Shown here: positions 7,872 to 18,360 of the stretch, piece by piece
Layout of the letters: each line of letters opens with the position of its first letter
How positions within the stretch are numbered: the stretch's first letter is position 1
NCBI GenBank assembly: GCA_016218045.1
Contig: JACRFB010000013.1
Location: forward strand, 124,001-188,000
Direction of reading: 5' to 3'
Source of the DNA: Ignavibacteriota bacterium
Lineage (GTDB): Bacteria > Bacteroidota > Ignavibacteria > SZUA-365
DNA: 64,000 bases
Made by a program: the position numbers and the translations under genes
The notes under the pieces: generated by a model
The model's database searches: none
What the model was told of the DNA's origin: nothing
Seen by the model: the letters and a program-made list of their open reading frames with translations, nothing else

Positions 7872-8822
7872 TTATCTGAACGTGTGCCGTCCGATTCGTC
7901 CGTGATACACCAGACCGCTGGACTCATCCCGGGTTTCGAGAAGGTCGTCCGCTATGAGCGCGTGCAAGAGAGGCAGCAGGTCGTCCGCTGAATATCCAGT
8001 GACATCCGTGAGCTCAGAAATTGTGCAAGGGCGCACTTGCAGGGTCGACAGCACTAGATTCCGTACCTCCGAGTCATGCTCCGACATCGAGGCGCCGGGT
8101 CGACGCGATGCCACAATTTCCACTCGTTCCCCGAGTGATCTCGCAATCTCTTCAAGCCGACGCGTACCCACAGGCGCTATCCATGAAACTGCTCCCGGTC
8201 GATCCAGGGTGTTCAACTGCACGCGCTCATATCGGAGCGTTTGAAGCAGTGCGCGGAACAGTTCAATCTCGTGCGTTGTATCGTTGAGTCCCGGGACAAG
8301 AAAAATCTCCAACCAAATTTTCCCCGGGAACGAATCACAAAAAACCCGAAGCCCGTCAATGAGCGCGGTCGATGTCATTCCGGGAACGGGTCTGTTCACA
8401 TGTCTGAAAACCGTTTCGGAGACAGCATCGAGAGAGGGAATCACGAGATCGGCCTGCAGAAGTGCGTCGCGCACTTCGCGGAGATGCAGCAGGCTGCTGT
8501 TCGTAATAACAGTAACACGGTACGCGGGAAATTCTTCCTTCAGAAAAGAAACCACCGTACCGAGTCCCGTATGGAGAGTCGGTTCACCGGATCCGGAAAA
8601 GGTGATGGAATCCAGGCGTGGTGCCTTCAAAAGAAATGCTCGCAGCTCCGAAATCACTTCCGCAGTGGGCGTATACTCCCGACGGGCCGCAGTCAGAGCA
8701 CCCGTTTTTCCGCACTCACAATAGACGCAATTAAAAGAGCAGCTTTTATCGGGTGTAAGATCGACGCCGAGTGAAACACCCAGGCGTCTGCTGGGTACTG
8801 GACCAAAGAGATATCGATACAT
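7872..8822 (-). CDS. Radical SAM protein with C-terminal winged-helix-like domain
   Basis: 316 residues. The start FGPVPSRRLGVSLG and the cluster motif CSFNCVYC (Cys28, Cys32, Cys35) place it in the COG0731-type radical SAM group, which binds a 4Fe-4S cluster and cleaves S-adenosylmethionine. SGSGEPTLH follows, as in other radical SAM barrels. Residues about 245-305 look like a small helix-rich domain (STLQVRPCTISELTDVTG, then LLHALIADDLLETRD), similar to a winged helix. No substrate can be named. No neighbouring gene suggests a target; the gene is followed by the FKBP terminator region on the opposite strand. Confidence 0.8.
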   Translation of the reverse strand: MYRYLFGPVPSRRLGVSLGVDLTPDKSCSFNCVYCECGKTGALTAARREYTPTAEVISELRAFLLKAPRLDSITFSGSGEPTLHTGLGTVVSFLKEEFPAYRVTVITNSSLLHLREVRDALLQADLVIPSLDAVSETVFRHVNRPVPGMTSTALIDGLRVFCDSFPGKIWLEIFLVPGLNDTTHEIELFRALLQTLRYERVQLNTLDRPGAVSWIAPVGTRRLEEIARSLGERVEIVASRRPGASMSEHDSEVRNLVLSTLQVRPCTISELTDVTGYSADDLLPLLHALIADDLLETRDESSGLVYHGRIGRHTFR

Positions 8823-8932
8823 GGCATGGAAAAGTACATCAACGGCTTGGAATGCGAAAATCGTATTCCGCGGGCTTTGTCACGAAATAGCCCGGGGTTT
8901 TTCCACACACACCAAGGGTGTAGATTCGTGTT

Positions 8933-9775
8933 ATGAGACCCACCCAGAAAAAACTACCGCACGAACGGCCAATCATTCTCGTATCAAACGACGACGGATA
9001 CGACTCGCCGGGAATTTATGCACTTGTCATGGCGATGCGTCCACTCGGAGATGTTGTAGTAGCAGCCCCAGCCACACAACAAAGCGCTGTGGGACATGCA
9101 ATCACCATGCAAATGCCACTGCGTGCGAGGGAGATACGAAGGGGGATGTATTTCCGCGGATGGGCGGTTGAAGGAACTCCCGCCGACAGCGTCAAACTTG
9201 GCGCGACAACACTCCTGCCGCGGCTGCCCGACCTTGTTGTTTCGGGTATCAACCACGGGATGAACACTTCGATCAATATCATTTATTCCGGAACCGTGTC
9301 GGCCGCAACCGAGGGAGCAATTCTTGGAATCCCTTCGATTGCCTTTTCCCTGGCGACGCACGCACTCGATGCCGATTTACGTGGAGCCTCGAGGCATGCA
9401 CGTGTTATCGCTTCAACGGTGCTCAAAAATGGATTACCGCGAGGCACACTTCTGAATGTGAACGTACCCAACATTCCCGCAAACGAAATTCGCGGTATCA
9501 AGGTCACACGTCAAGGGCGCTCGTGGTGGGACGATGGCTTTGAGTCCCGGTCAGATCCGAACGGGCGCACATATTACTGGCTGTTCGGGAGTTATGTGTG
9601 GGATTCGGATTCCGATGCAGACGATGTCGCCCTACGAAACGGTTTTGTATCGGTTACACCGCTTCACTACAGTCTCACCGACGAAACCCTTTTACGCGAA
9701 TTACAGGAATGGAAATTCACGAAACGGCCTCACCGCGAAGGTGTCGCGCGCACACTTCGGGGGAAGAAGGGTTGA
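8933..9775 (+). CDS. surE: 5'-nucleotidase SurE
   Basis: 280 residues. The metal site SNDDG (Asn19, Asp20, Asp21), the NH motif VVSGINHGMN and SGTVSAATEGAILGIPSIAFS are all diagnostic for SurE, a nucleoside monophosphate phosphatase with exopolyphosphatase activity. The protein is cytoplasmic. TAGATTCG lies just before the ATG, so the transcript may have a very short leader. The last 59 bases overlap the convergent galT gene on the other strand. Confidence 0.95.
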   Translation: MRPTQKKLPHERPIILVSNDDGYDSPGIYALVMAMRPLGDVVVAAPATQQSAVGHAITMQMPLRAREIRRGMYFRGWAVEGTPADSVKLGATTLLPRLPDLVVSGINHGMNTSINIIYSGTVSAATEGAILGIPSIAFSLATHALDADLRGASRHARVIASTVLKNGLPRGTLLNVNVPNIPANEIRGIKVTRQGRSWWDDGFESRSDPNGRTYYWLFGSYVWDSDSDADDVALRNGFVSVTPLHYSLTDETLLRELQEWKFTKRPHREGVARTLRGKKG

Positions 9776-10715
9776 TGTAAATACCGCTTCCTATTTCAAA
9801 ACCCGCGGGCGTGGTGATCTTTGGAATAAGGACAAGGTACCAATGCAGATACCGAACGTCCTCGTCACTGATTGGTGAGGATCGAATCACGAAATTGTAA
9901 CTAGGATCCGCCAGCAGGTCTCGAATCCGGGCGGTCGCATGCTGTAGTATCTCTGCAAGCGAAGCTATTTCCGTATCGGTGATCAACGTGAAGCTTGCTG
10001 CGTGTCGCTTCGGAAGAATGCGCACCTCGTACGGTGAACGCGAGGCAAAGGGACAGTATGATACAAAGTGATCGTTTTCTTCTATAATTCGATACTCCTG
10101 ACGAAGCTCCTCGGCAAGCATATCACAATAGACGCATGATCCGAACGAGTCGAGATGCAGTGCCGCGAGATGAATCGGATCACGCAGGTGTGGTGGGATG
10201 ATGGGTGAGGCGATAATCTGAGAATGCGGATGCGAGAGAGATGTGCCGGCTCCGGGTCCGTGATTCCTGAAAACAATCACCATGGAAATATCGGGCATCG
10301 ATCCGATGTCTTGCGACCGCTCGCGGTAGGATCGAAGCACGTCGACGACCCCTTCGGGTGGAAGGGAGGAAAACGAGAGATTGTGCAGGGGTGATTCGAT
10401 GACAACCTCGGCGACCCCATGATTACCTGCCGTCAAAAATAAACCCGCCTGGTGTCGGAGTACCGCGCTTCCAGGATCGAGCGCTGAGTACTTGTTCCTG
10501 ATCACCCTCAGCGACCAGGCGTTCTCCGTACCATAGCGAAGCATTTCCGCGCCAGTTTCAGTTTCATTCCCCGGACAAAAAGGGCAGGTTGGATCGTAGG
10601 TGCTTCTTGCGGGAATATCGGATTTTTGTGTCCGATAATCGGACGGGCGTTTTGCACGCTCCGGCGCAATGATCACCCATTCTTTTGTGACGAAGTTCTG
10701 TCGGAATTCGGGCAT
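9717..10715 (-). CDS. galT: Galactose-1-phosphate uridylyltransferase (GalT family)
   Basis: 332 residues from the ATG at 10715, chosen because GGAGGG lies just upstream. Zinc cysteines CPFC (44-47), NHGPGAGTSL and the nucleophile motif SHPHSQ (161-166, with the UMP-carrying histidine) identify a HIT-superfamily GalT. It exchanges UDP-glucose and galactose-1-phosphate in the Leloir pathway; a closely related ADP-glucose phosphorylase activity cannot be excluded. No galK or galE is next to it. The 3' end overlaps surE by 59 bases. A long hairpin separates it from mutB upstream. Confidence 0.88.
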   Translation of the reverse strand: MPEFRQNFVTKEWVIIAPERAKRPSDYRTQKSDIPARSTYDPTCPFCPGNETETGAEMLRYGTENAWSLRVIRNKYSALDPGSAVLRHQAGLFLTAGNHGVAEVVIESPLHNLSFSSLPPEGVVDVLRSYRERSQDIGSMPDISMVIVFRNHGPGAGTSLSHPHSQIIASPIIPPHLRDPIHLAALHLDSFGSCVYCDMLAEELRQEYRIIEENDHFVSYCPFASRSPYEVRILPKRHAASFTLITDTEIASLAEILQHATARIRDLLADPSYNFVIRSSPISDEDVRYLHWYLVLIPKITTPAGFEIGSGIYINPSSPEVCARHLRGEAVS

Positions 10716-10747
10716 GGGAACCCTCCTTCGATGTCTTGGCTGGTTCT

Positions 10748-10790
10748 CGTACCCGCGGGATGCCCGGACCACCCGGGTCCCGCGGGTACG
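10748..10790. repeat. 13-bp perfect inverted repeat between mutB and galT
   Basis: CGTACCCGCGGGA at 10748-10760 is exactly complementary to TCCCGCGGGTACG at 10778-10790, with a 17-base centre that can pair further (CCCGG / CCGGG). It lies 8 bases after the mutB stop and 33 bases before the galT start. There is no T run on the transcribed strand, so it is not a standard terminator; mRNA stabiliser or attenuator are options. Confidence 0.75.
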
Positions 10791-10797
10791 ACCCTCG

Positions 10798-12978
10798 TCA
10801 TCGCATGAGGACTTCCAGAATCTTTCTCGCAGCGCGGGCGATCACAGTGCCCGGACCAAAAATCGCAGCAGCGCCGGCGTCGTACAGGAAGGAATAATCG
10901 GGTGCGGGAATAACACCGCCGACAACAACCAGAATATCTTCTCGCCCAAGTGTCTTGAGTTCCGAGATCAGCGCGGGGACGAGTGTTTTATGTCCCGCAG
11001 CGAGACTCGACACACCCACAACGTGCACGTCATTTTCCGCAGCCTGTTGCGCGGCCTCCGCGGGTGTTTGGAATAAGGGACCGATATCGACATCGAAGCC
11101 CAAATCGGCGAAGGCCGTTGAAATAACCTTCGCGCCGCGATCGTGTCCATCCTGCCCGAGCTTTGCGATCATAATCCTGGGACGTCGTCCTTCGGCGGTG
11201 GCAAACTCGTCCGCAAGCGTTCGTGCAGCTATAAAATCGGCATCTGTACCTGCCTCGCTTGAATAGACGCCGGAAATCGAGCGGATCTCCGCCTTATGAC
11301 GCCCAAACACCGACTCCATTGCGTCGGACATTTCACCAAGCGTTGCACGTGCACGCCCTGCGACCACACACGCCTCGAGCAGGTTTCCGTCCCCGGAAGC
11401 CGCGTGCGCAAGAGCATCCAGCGCGTGTCGCACCTCATCGTTGTTTCGATGCGACCGTAATTCTGCGAGTCGGGCGATTTGCGCGTCACGCACCGCTGAA
11501 TTATCCACTTCAAGAATTGGGATGGATTCTTCCTGCTGCAGTTGGTATGCGTTTACACCGACAATGATGTCCTTGCCCGCATCGATGCGCGCCTGCTTGC
11601 GTGCCGCGGCTTCTTCTATTCGCATTTTGGGAAGCCCTGATTCAATGGCACGCGTCATTCCTCCAAGATCCTCCACCTCCCGAATCAACTCCCACCCGCG
11701 CCGCGCGAGTTTCCCTGTCAGGTATTCGACATAATAGGATCCACCCCAGGGATCGACTTCCCTGCAGATGCCCGTTTCGTCCTGCAGGAACAACTGCGTG
11801 TTTCGTGCGATGCGGGCGGAGAAATCCGTTGGGAGAGCGATGGCCTCATCAAGTGCGTTTGTGTGCAGGGACTGCGTTCCGCCAAAGGCGGCTGCAAGCG
11901 CTTCAACGCAGGTGCGCACGACGTTGTTGAACGGGTCTTGTTCGGTAAGACTCCAGCCCGAAGTCTGGCTGTGCGTCCGAAGCGACATCGATTTTGGATT
12001 CTTCGGCTCGAATTGTTTCACGAGTTTCGCCCACAGCATTCGTGCGGCACGCATCTTGGCGATCTCCATGAAGAAGTTCATCCCAACACCCCAGAAGAAC
12101 GACAGTCGCGGTGCGAACTGATCGATACTCAGGCCGGCGTTCAGGCCGGCCCGAATGTACTCGAGTCCATCAGCGAGTGTGTATGCCATCTCGATATCAG
12201 CCGTGGCACCGGCTTCCTGCATATGGTAACCCGAGATAGAGATGGAGTTGAATTTCGGCATGCGTTTGGCAGTGAAGGCGATCACGTCCGACACAATGCG
12301 CATCGACGGTCCTGGAGGATAGATGTAGGTGTTTCGCACCATGAATTCCTTCAGGATATCGTTCTGGATCGTACCGCTCAATTTCTCCATCTGGACGCCC
12401 TGCTCCTCAGCAGCCACTATGTAGAGGGCCATGATGGGAAGCACGGCGCCGTTCATGGTCATCGAGACGGACATACGATCGAGAGGGATCCTGTCGAAGA
12501 GGATCCGCATATCGAGGATGGAATCGATCGCAACACCCGCCTTCCCTACATCGCCAAGAACGCGCGGATTATCGGAATCATACCCACGATGTGTTGCAAG
12601 ATCGAATGCTATCGAAAGACCCTTCTGACCTGCTGCGAGATTTCTGCGGTAGAACGCGTTTGATTCCTCGGCGGTTGAAAATCCGGCGTACTGGCGGACC
12701 GTCCACGGACGCACAACATACATCGTCGAGTACGGCCCCCGCAGGAACGGAGGAATACCAGAGAGAAAGTCGAGATGATCAAAACCCCTGATATCGGCTT
12801 TTGTGAAAAGTGGTCGGACTGGTATCTGCTCGGGTGTTCTCCAAATCAACTCTTCAGGATGATCTTGTCCGAATTCCATCGCCTCTGATCGATCGCGCGA
12901 AGATTCAGACGCACTGTTTGGCGGCTCGCCGAGAAACTCGTCGAATCCGTAAGGGATGGTGGTGAAGTCAGTTTTCAT
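10798..12978 (-). CDS. mutB: Methylmalonyl-CoA mutase large subunit
   Basis: 726 residues. Residues about 45-560 form the substrate-binding TIM barrel ([54 protein letters not shown]). The C-terminal domain binds coenzyme B12 through DGHDRGAK at 610-617, whose histidine replaces the lower axial ligand, plus SSLAAGH and GGVIP. With MutA it interconverts methylmalonyl-CoA and succinyl-CoA, for propionate use or production. It overlaps mutA by 11 bases, so the two are translationally coupled. No meaB chaperone or epimerase gene adjoins it. Confidence 0.97.
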   Translation of the reverse strand: MKTDFTTIPYGFDEFLGEPPNSASESSRDRSEAMEFGQDHPEELIWRTPEQIPVRPLFTKADIRGFDHLDFLSGIPPFLRGPYSTMYVVRPWTVRQYAGFSTAEESNAFYRRNLAAGQKGLSIAFDLATHRGYDSDNPRVLGDVGKAGVAIDSILDMRILFDRIPLDRMSVSMTMNGAVLPIMALYIVAAEEQGVQMEKLSGTIQNDILKEFMVRNTYIYPPGPSMRIVSDVIAFTAKRMPKFNSISISGYHMQEAGATADIEMAYTLADGLEYIRAGLNAGLSIDQFAPRLSFFWGVGMNFFMEIAKMRAARMLWAKLVKQFEPKNPKSMSLRTHSQTSGWSLTEQDPFNNVVRTCVEALAAAFGGTQSLHTNALDEAIALPTDFSARIARNTQLFLQDETGICREVDPWGGSYYVEYLTGKLARRGWELIREVEDLGGMTRAIESGLPKMRIEEAAARKQARIDAGKDIIVGVNAYQLQQEESIPILEVDNSAVRDAQIARLAELRSHRNNDEVRHALDALAHAASGDGNLLEACVVAGRARATLGEMSDAMESVFGRHKAEIRSISGVYSSEAGTDADFIAARTLADEFATAEGRRPRIMIAKLGQDGHDRGAKVISTAFADLGFDVDIGPLFQTPAEAAQQAAENDVHVVGVSSLAAGHKTLVPALISELKTLGREDILVVVGGVIPAPDYSFLYDAGAAAIFGPGTVIARAARKILEVLMR

Positions 12979-15040
12979 TGGAACCCCCGTCGCGATCGGT
13001 GATATCTAGCGCTGAAAGAAGCGCGTTCAATTCGTGCAAGAGATCCGCGCGCACATGAATAAATCCATTCACCCCGGCTTGTTCAAGTTTTTCCACATCG
13101 GCTTTGGGATTACCTGCAACGAGAAAGACGGGTGATACACCTGTACGACGCACCGTGTCAATAATCGTTGGCACCGTTTGGGAGTACGCGGCATCCTCAC
13201 TGCACGCAACAACGATATCCGCATTCAGCGGCATCGCGTTCTCGAGGGCCTCTTCCACAGAATCACAGCCCGGCCCCTCGGTAATCTGGAATCCTGCAAC
13301 GCCGAGGAAACCAGCGCTAAAGGTGGCTCGTGCACTGCGCCAGACTGGCGGCCCGTACAACAGAAGATACACTCGAGGTTTTCGTCCCGCGCTCTCAACA
13401 CGCAGGCGAATATCCTCTATATCCTTCGCAATCCTCTCGTGTCGGAGGTGAACCTCTATTGGCGAGGATGCTTCCTCTGGATACATGCAGTGAACAACCT
13501 GCAAAGCCGTAGCTCCCGTGTTGAACACTGCGGCCACGTCGCGAATAAACGATCTTCCCGCTTTCTTAGCGCTGGTCCGCAGAGCAGATGATATCTCCGA
13601 CGGGAGGGGTTCGGAGTGTGGGCGTTTCTCGGATTGTGGTTGTTGAGGAGGAACACATGTTTCGCCAAGATTCGGGTACTGATTCGTTCCGACGAGCACG
13701 GTTCGGCGTGATGCGACCGCGGCGACACTTGTTGCGTGAGCCAATACAATCCTACGCTGCAGCGCTCCGCTGCGAACGACACTCAGCCATCCACCATCCG
13801 CTTCGAGTTGCTGAAACTCAAGCCATGCCGCTCTAGCCAACTCTTCCGTTCTCTTTTCAATGGAGTACGACCCACCCGCCGGATCTACAACGCCGTGAAG
13901 GTGTGATTCGTGCATGAGTAGCAGGTTGGTATTGCGCGCAATTCTCCGAGCGAGGCCGGTCCGTTCTCCAATGACTTCGTCAAAGGGTCTCACCGAGATG
14001 GAGTTTGCGCCGGCGATGGCACCAGCCATCGCTGCAAGCGTCGCTCGAAGAATATTCACATGGCGGTCATACATCGTCATTTCTCGGCTCGACGACTCCA
14101 CGTGCAGGTTCATTGCAAACGCGTTGTGGATTTGTCCGACTGTGTGTTTTACAATCTTCGCCCACAGCATGCGAACGGCGCGCAGCTTTGCAACCTCTTC
14201 CAGTAACATGCTCCCCACGGGGAAGGAGAATTGAACCGACTGTGCAACGAGTTGTGGATCCACTCCGCGTGCCTCGCACTCGCGTAAACACTGCAGCGCA
14301 CCGCCCAGAGTGGCGGCAATCTCCAGTACCGGTCCCGCACCTGCGTTGTGATATATCGAGCCAGAAACGACGAACGAACGAAATCCAGGCAACGCGTCGT
14401 TCATCCCGACAACGGTGCTCGCAAGTGCATCGAAACTTCTCTCGATACTGATCCTCCGCGTTTTTTCCGACAACAGCGACGAGCACGGGTCGAGCTTCAA
14501 AACGCCTGAAAAACGCGAGGCGTCGAGTCCTCGCTGATGAAGCGCTTCGAAGGCCAGCGCACCAAATACAGGCGTCATGATACCTGCGTCCAACACGATC
14601 CCGGCGCCGGAAGAAACAAATGGATCCAGAATTTCAGCCAACTCGGCGGGTGTGCCCGGGTGGTTTTGTTCACTAAACAGAAATTCATACTCCGCCGGAT
14701 GCAGATCGTCCTGCTCCAGAGCGCTGCAAGCAGCCGTCACTTCGTCGCCAGTCGTCAGAGAGGAGCGAACCGCCCAACCGCCAACAGCCTGCCCGTAGCG
14801 GCTTGTACCACGTAAATACGGAGCTTCTCCTGGAATCGTATCGAGATGGCTTATGGTGCTCAGATCGTCCGCTATTGAAAGCGGGGGAACGGTTCTCCCG
14901 TCCGCTGTTTTGGACACGAGCTTCTTTTCGAAATCTGCTCCATCGAGTTCGGCTTCAACGAGTGTGCGCCACTGGTCGGACGTGACGTGCTCGAACTCAT
15001 CGAAGAGGGGAACTTCTTCTTCGGGTTTGTGCTTCTGCAT
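12968..15040 (-). CDS. mutA: Methylmalonyl-CoA mutase small subunit
   Basis: 690 residues. It has the mutase barrel ([56 protein letters not shown]) and a C-terminal Rossmann-like domain, but lacks the DxHxxG cobalamin motif seen in MutB. That is the expected signature of the catalytically silent small subunit in heterodimeric bacterial enzymes. It is the promoter-proximal gene of the mutA-mutB pair. No clear ribosome site was seen; the region before the ATG is A-rich. Confidence 0.95.
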   Translation of the reverse strand: MQKHKPEEEVPLFDEFEHVTSDQWRTLVEAELDGADFEKKLVSKTADGRTVPPLSIADDLSTISHLDTIPGEAPYLRGTSRYGQAVGGWAVRSSLTTGDEVTAACSALEQDDLHPAEYEFLFSEQNHPGTPAELAEILDPFVSSGAGIVLDAGIMTPVFGALAFEALHQRGLDASRFSGVLKLDPCSSLLSEKTRRISIERSFDALASTVVGMNDALPGFRSFVVSGSIYHNAGAGPVLEIAATLGGALQCLRECEARGVDPQLVAQSVQFSFPVGSMLLEEVAKLRAVRMLWAKIVKHTVGQIHNAFAMNLHVESSSREMTMYDRHVNILRATLAAMAGAIAGANSISVRPFDEVIGERTGLARRIARNTNLLLMHESHLHGVVDPAGGSYSIEKRTEELARAAWLEFQQLEADGGWLSVVRSGALQRRIVLAHATSVAAVASRRTVLVGTNQYPNLGETCVPPQQPQSEKRPHSEPLPSEISSALRTSAKKAGRSFIRDVAAVFNTGATALQVVHCMYPEEASSPIEVHLRHERIAKDIEDIRLRVESAGRKPRVYLLLYGPPVWRSARATFSAGFLGVAGFQITEGPGCDSVEEALENAMPLNADIVVACSEDAAYSQTVPTIIDTVRRTGVSPVFLVAGNPKADVEKLEQAGVNGFIHVRADLLHELNALLSALDITDRDGGSNEN

Positions 15041-15087
15041 TTTTGTGTTTTTTAGGTGCGTGTATGAAACAGCACGAGTATGTGCTG

Positions 15088-15897
15088 TTACGGGATATGG
15101 ACTTTTGTAACGCGCATGTGCGCGGTACCGAGAAAAATCTCCCCGAGCTCTTTGAACCTCTGGGGAACATCCGAGACATAAAAGCTGTAGTTCGGTAGTG
15201 CGGTGGACGGGTTTAGAAGTTCCGATGATTCGAGAACACGGGCTACTTCCTCGGCAGCAGCCTCGCCCGAGTCAACAAGCCTGACACCGGTTCCCGCGGC
15301 TGCGGCAATGACGCCACGTAGAATGGGATAGTGCGTGCAGCCAAGAATAAGAGTGTCGATGCCTTCACGGCGCAGGGGCGCTAGGTATTCCTCGGCAACC
15401 ATTGCGGATATCCTGTGCTCACTCCACCCCTCCTCCGCGAGCGGCACAAAGAGAGGACACGCCCGCGACACGACGTGTGCATTATGTGCCCTGGAGCGGA
15501 TTGCCTTAGGATACGATTCACTTGCCACAGTCGCCAGTGTGCCAATCACTCCTATGCGGCCGTGCTTACTGGACACAATTGCAGCCACTGCTCCGGGTTC
15601 TATCATGCCGATGACCGGTATTTCGAGCCGGTCACGGAGCACATCAAGTGCAACGGCGGATGCAGTATTGCAGGCAACAACAATTACTTTGACGTTGTGA
15701 CTCAGCAGAAAATGTGCGTCTTCTAACGCGTACTGCCGAACAACTTCGGCGGATTTGTTTCCATACGGGACCCTGGCTGTATCACCAAAATAGGTGATGC
15801 TCTCATGCGGCAAACGCTTCATAAGCGCCCGAACCACAGTCAGGCCTCCAATACCGGAGTCGAATACGCCTATACTTCTTTGATCTCGAGGTGTCAT
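15088..15897 (-). CDS. murI: Glutamate racemase
   Basis: 269 residues. Both catalytic cysteines are present in their usual settings: VVACNTASA and LGCTHYPIL. The N-terminal GVFDSGIGGLTV and YFGDTARVPYG are also typical. It makes D-glutamate for peptidoglycan. The ATG overlaps the glnD stop codon (ATGA at 15894-15897), so the two genes are likely cotranscribed and coupled. It ends 47 bases before mutA starts. Confidence 0.96.
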   Translation of the reverse strand: MTPRDQRSIGVFDSGIGGLTVVRALMKRLPHESITYFGDTARVPYGNKSAEVVRQYALEDAHFLLSHNVKVIVVACNTASAVALDVLRDRLEIPVIGMIEPGAVAAIVSSKHGRIGVIGTLATVASESYPKAIRSRAHNAHVVSRACPLFVPLAEEGWSEHRISAMVAEEYLAPLRREGIDTLILGCTHYPILRGVIAAAAGTGVRLVDSGEAAAEEVARVLESSELLNPSTALPNYSFYVSDVPQRFKELGEIFLGTAHMRVTKVHIP

Positions 15898-18347
15898 ACG
15901 CGGGTGACCGGACCAGACTCCGGCATTGTCAGCAGGCGAATCTGTTCGAGCAGTGCCGCTCGAAGCTCCTGCTGGCGGGGTGCGTCGTCGATGGGCATGC
16001 CGTCGACATCTGCAACGTAAAATGAATCCACGACTCCATCAACCCGTGTTGCAATCTTTGCGTGGTGGATGTTAAGCCGAAAGGAGGAAATGGTCTGAGT
16101 GAGACGGTATAAGAGACCGAGTGTGTCGGGAGCGAAGACGTCTACTATCGTTTGCGCTGTTCCGGTGTCCGTTACATGCTGATGATAGGTTACCGCGGTA
16201 TGGGCGGTGGTAATCGTTGACTTCCTGAGTATCCTTTTCCATTTACTACGATGCTGCCTGAAGAGTTCTTCGGTGTTGGCACGCAGGGTTAAGACACGTG
16301 CGGTTTGTTCTTCAATCACCGCCCGCTGCTCGGAACGCAAGGGGCCGTGATGAATGAGATCAACAACTTTAAAGACATCCACAACCGTTCCGTCTGGTCG
16401 TGTCCGTATTCTCGCATCTATCACGGATGCATCCGCTGCAAGAAGTACGGCGGCGATTCTGGAGAGCAGATACGGAGCATCCTGGCAAACAAAAACCGCC
16501 TCTGAATAGGAGGATTGTTCCCTGAATACAACCACGCCAGCCGACCCGTGATATACCTGATCTATTGCAGCTTGTACATCCGGCTGATTCTCACGCGAAC
16601 CGTCTATATCGTATGTCCACTCCTCTCCAAACACGGAACCTGAAGACAGGGCGGACCCCACGCGCGAGTCAATCTTTTCCTGCAACAGGCGTTCCGACTC
16701 GTCCAGGCCGAGCAGAATACACTCTTCCGTTTTGCTGTACAGCTCTTGCAGAACCTCGTTTTTCCAATCGGTCCATACATTCGGATTTAACGCGGAAAGG
16801 TCTGCATAGGTGAGCAGGTACAGAATATTCAAGCGTCGGATGGAACCGACTGTCCGTGCAAACGGGAGCAGTGTAGCCTTGTCATGATAGTTCCGCCTGA
16901 AGGCAGTCTGTTCCATAAGCAGATGATACCGAACGGCAAAGGCCACATCCTCCGCAATATCGTCACGACCAATTTTTTGGAGCACCTTCCGGGCTGTTTC
17001 AGCCCCGGTAATTTCATGGGTGGCGAGATCCACCGGTTTGGCGATATCGTGGAAGAGTATGGAATAGTACAGGACGGAGGGATCTGGAAAAGAGCGAAAG
17101 AGTGATCCAAGAAATCCGGGCCTATCCACCAATCTTTCGCATTTTTCAAGAGCAATAAGTGTGTGCTCGTCAGCGGTGTAGAAATGATAGATGTTGTGCT
17201 GGAAAAATTGTGCAAGCAGTCCAAATTCGGGAATATAAGACCCCAGTATCCCATAATCGTTCATAATCCGCAGCATCTTACCGACGGTGGACTTCTGTCT
17301 GAGCAGTGTGTCAAACGCCTGGTCGTCTTCGGAGTTGAAAAACAGACCCGAAGCAGACGCTTCGGCAGTGAGAATATCACGCTCCTTGATGCTGGGGAGT
17401 CGGTTATTTGTTGCGCACTCAAGAAAAAATTCCATAACATTCTTCCGAAGAAGCTTCTCGGATACTTTTTCCGATGGAATGTCATCCGAATACGAGGAAT
17501 AGACACGATCGTAGATACCGATCACGGCTTTTGATTGCCTGTAGTATTCCGTCATATATCGCTCAACGGATACCTTTTCGGTCTTCGACCCATAACCCAA
17601 TTTTTCCGCAACGTGCCGCTGAAGATCGTACTCAAGCGTGTCGTGAAGGTGTCCAACTGCCACATGCATTGCGTCGCGCGTGTTTTGAAAAAACATCCAG
17701 GCCTGTATTACTGCCTCGCGTTGTTCCTCTGTCAGGGGCAGGTTGAAAACACTTTCGGGAAAATTTGGACGTAATTCCGCGGGATATCCTTCTTTCTGCC
17801 ATCCCCTCAGAATGGCTGCGTAATACAATGCATGGATATCGCGCAGAGATCCCGCACTGTTTTTGACGTTAGGTTCAAGAAGTTTGCTCGAATCCCCGTG
17901 TATTTCTCTTCTTCCAGAAAAATAATTCCCGGCTGAACGCAAAATTTTGTCCACGCCGAGCGATCTAACCTGACAGAACAGCCCTTCTTTTAATTCCACG
18001 AAAACTCGCTTGTCTCCTCCAAGAAACCGCGCCTCCAAGAGCGTCAACCAGGATCGAATATCTTTGTCCAGCATCATCAGACAATCCGAAGGACTCCGTG
18101 CAACCACGCTCATTCTCGGGATACTGTCCTGTAAAAGTTGAACAACGGAGCGCACTACTTCATCCGGCACGACAAACCCGTCAGATCTGAGGATAAGGAT
18201 GTCCACATCAGAGTAAGTTACCATCTCAGAACGGCCATAACTCCCAAGCGCCAGAAATCCCATCCTATGTGATTCCGGAAACCGGGATATGGCGGCTATC
18301 ACCTTCTTATCGGTGTCGGGCGTTAGTGTTGTCCAGGTCGCGAGCAT
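15894..18347 (-). CDS. glnD: GlnD-like bifunctional uridylyltransferase/uridylyl-removing enzyme
   Basis: 817 residues. The nucleotidyltransferase motif GSYGRSEMVTYSDVD (residues 35-49, metal-binding Asp47 and Asp49) opens the protein. A central HD phosphohydrolase domain carries FHDIAKP, and two C-terminal ACT domains begin with AVFVCQDAPYLLSRIAAVL and IVDVFAPDTLGLLYRLTQ. This is the full GlnD order, which uridylylates PII and reverses it in response to glutamine. It is a little shorter than proteobacterial forms. No PII or glutamine synthetase gene adjoins it, so its protein target is inferred from family only. Confidence 0.88.
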   Translation of the reverse strand: MLATWTTLTPDTDKKVIAAISRFPESHRMGFLALGSYGRSEMVTYSDVDILILRSDGFVVPDEVVRSVVQLLQDSIPRMSVVARSPSDCLMMLDKDIRSWLTLLEARFLGGDKRVFVELKEGLFCQVRSLGVDKILRSAGNYFSGRREIHGDSSKLLEPNVKNSAGSLRDIHALYYAAILRGWQKEGYPAELRPNFPESVFNLPLTEEQREAVIQAWMFFQNTRDAMHVAVGHLHDTLEYDLQRHVAEKLGYGSKTEKVSVERYMTEYYRQSKAVIGIYDRVYSSYSDDIPSEKVSEKLLRKNVMEFFLECATNNRLPSIKERDILTAEASASGLFFNSEDDQAFDTLLRQKSTVGKMLRIMNDYGILGSYIPEFGLLAQFFQHNIYHFYTADEHTLIALEKCERLVDRPGFLGSLFRSFPDPSVLYYSILFHDIAKPVDLATHEITGAETARKVLQKIGRDDIAEDVAFAVRYHLLMEQTAFRRNYHDKATLLPFARTVGSIRRLNILYLLTYADLSALNPNVWTDWKNEVLQELYSKTEECILLGLDESERLLQEKIDSRVGSALSSGSVFGEEWTYDIDGSRENQPDVQAAIDQVYHGSAGVVVFREQSSYSEAVFVCQDAPYLLSRIAAVLLAADASVIDARIRTRPDGTVVDVFKVVDLIHHGPLRSEQRAVIEEQTARVLTLRANTEELFRQHRSKWKRILRKSTITTAHTAVTYHQHVTDTGTAQTIVDVFAPDTLGLLYRLTQTISSFRLNIHHAKIATRVDGVVDSFYVADVDGMPIDDAPRQQELRAALLEQIRLLTMPESGPVTRV

Positions 18348-18360
18348 AAGTAATGAGTGC

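Noticed and set aside
11863-12663. Long open frame on the plus strand inside mutB (266 codons)
   Set aside because: It is antisense to strongly conserved mutase sequence; no ribosome site and no recognisable domain. A GC-driven shadow frame.
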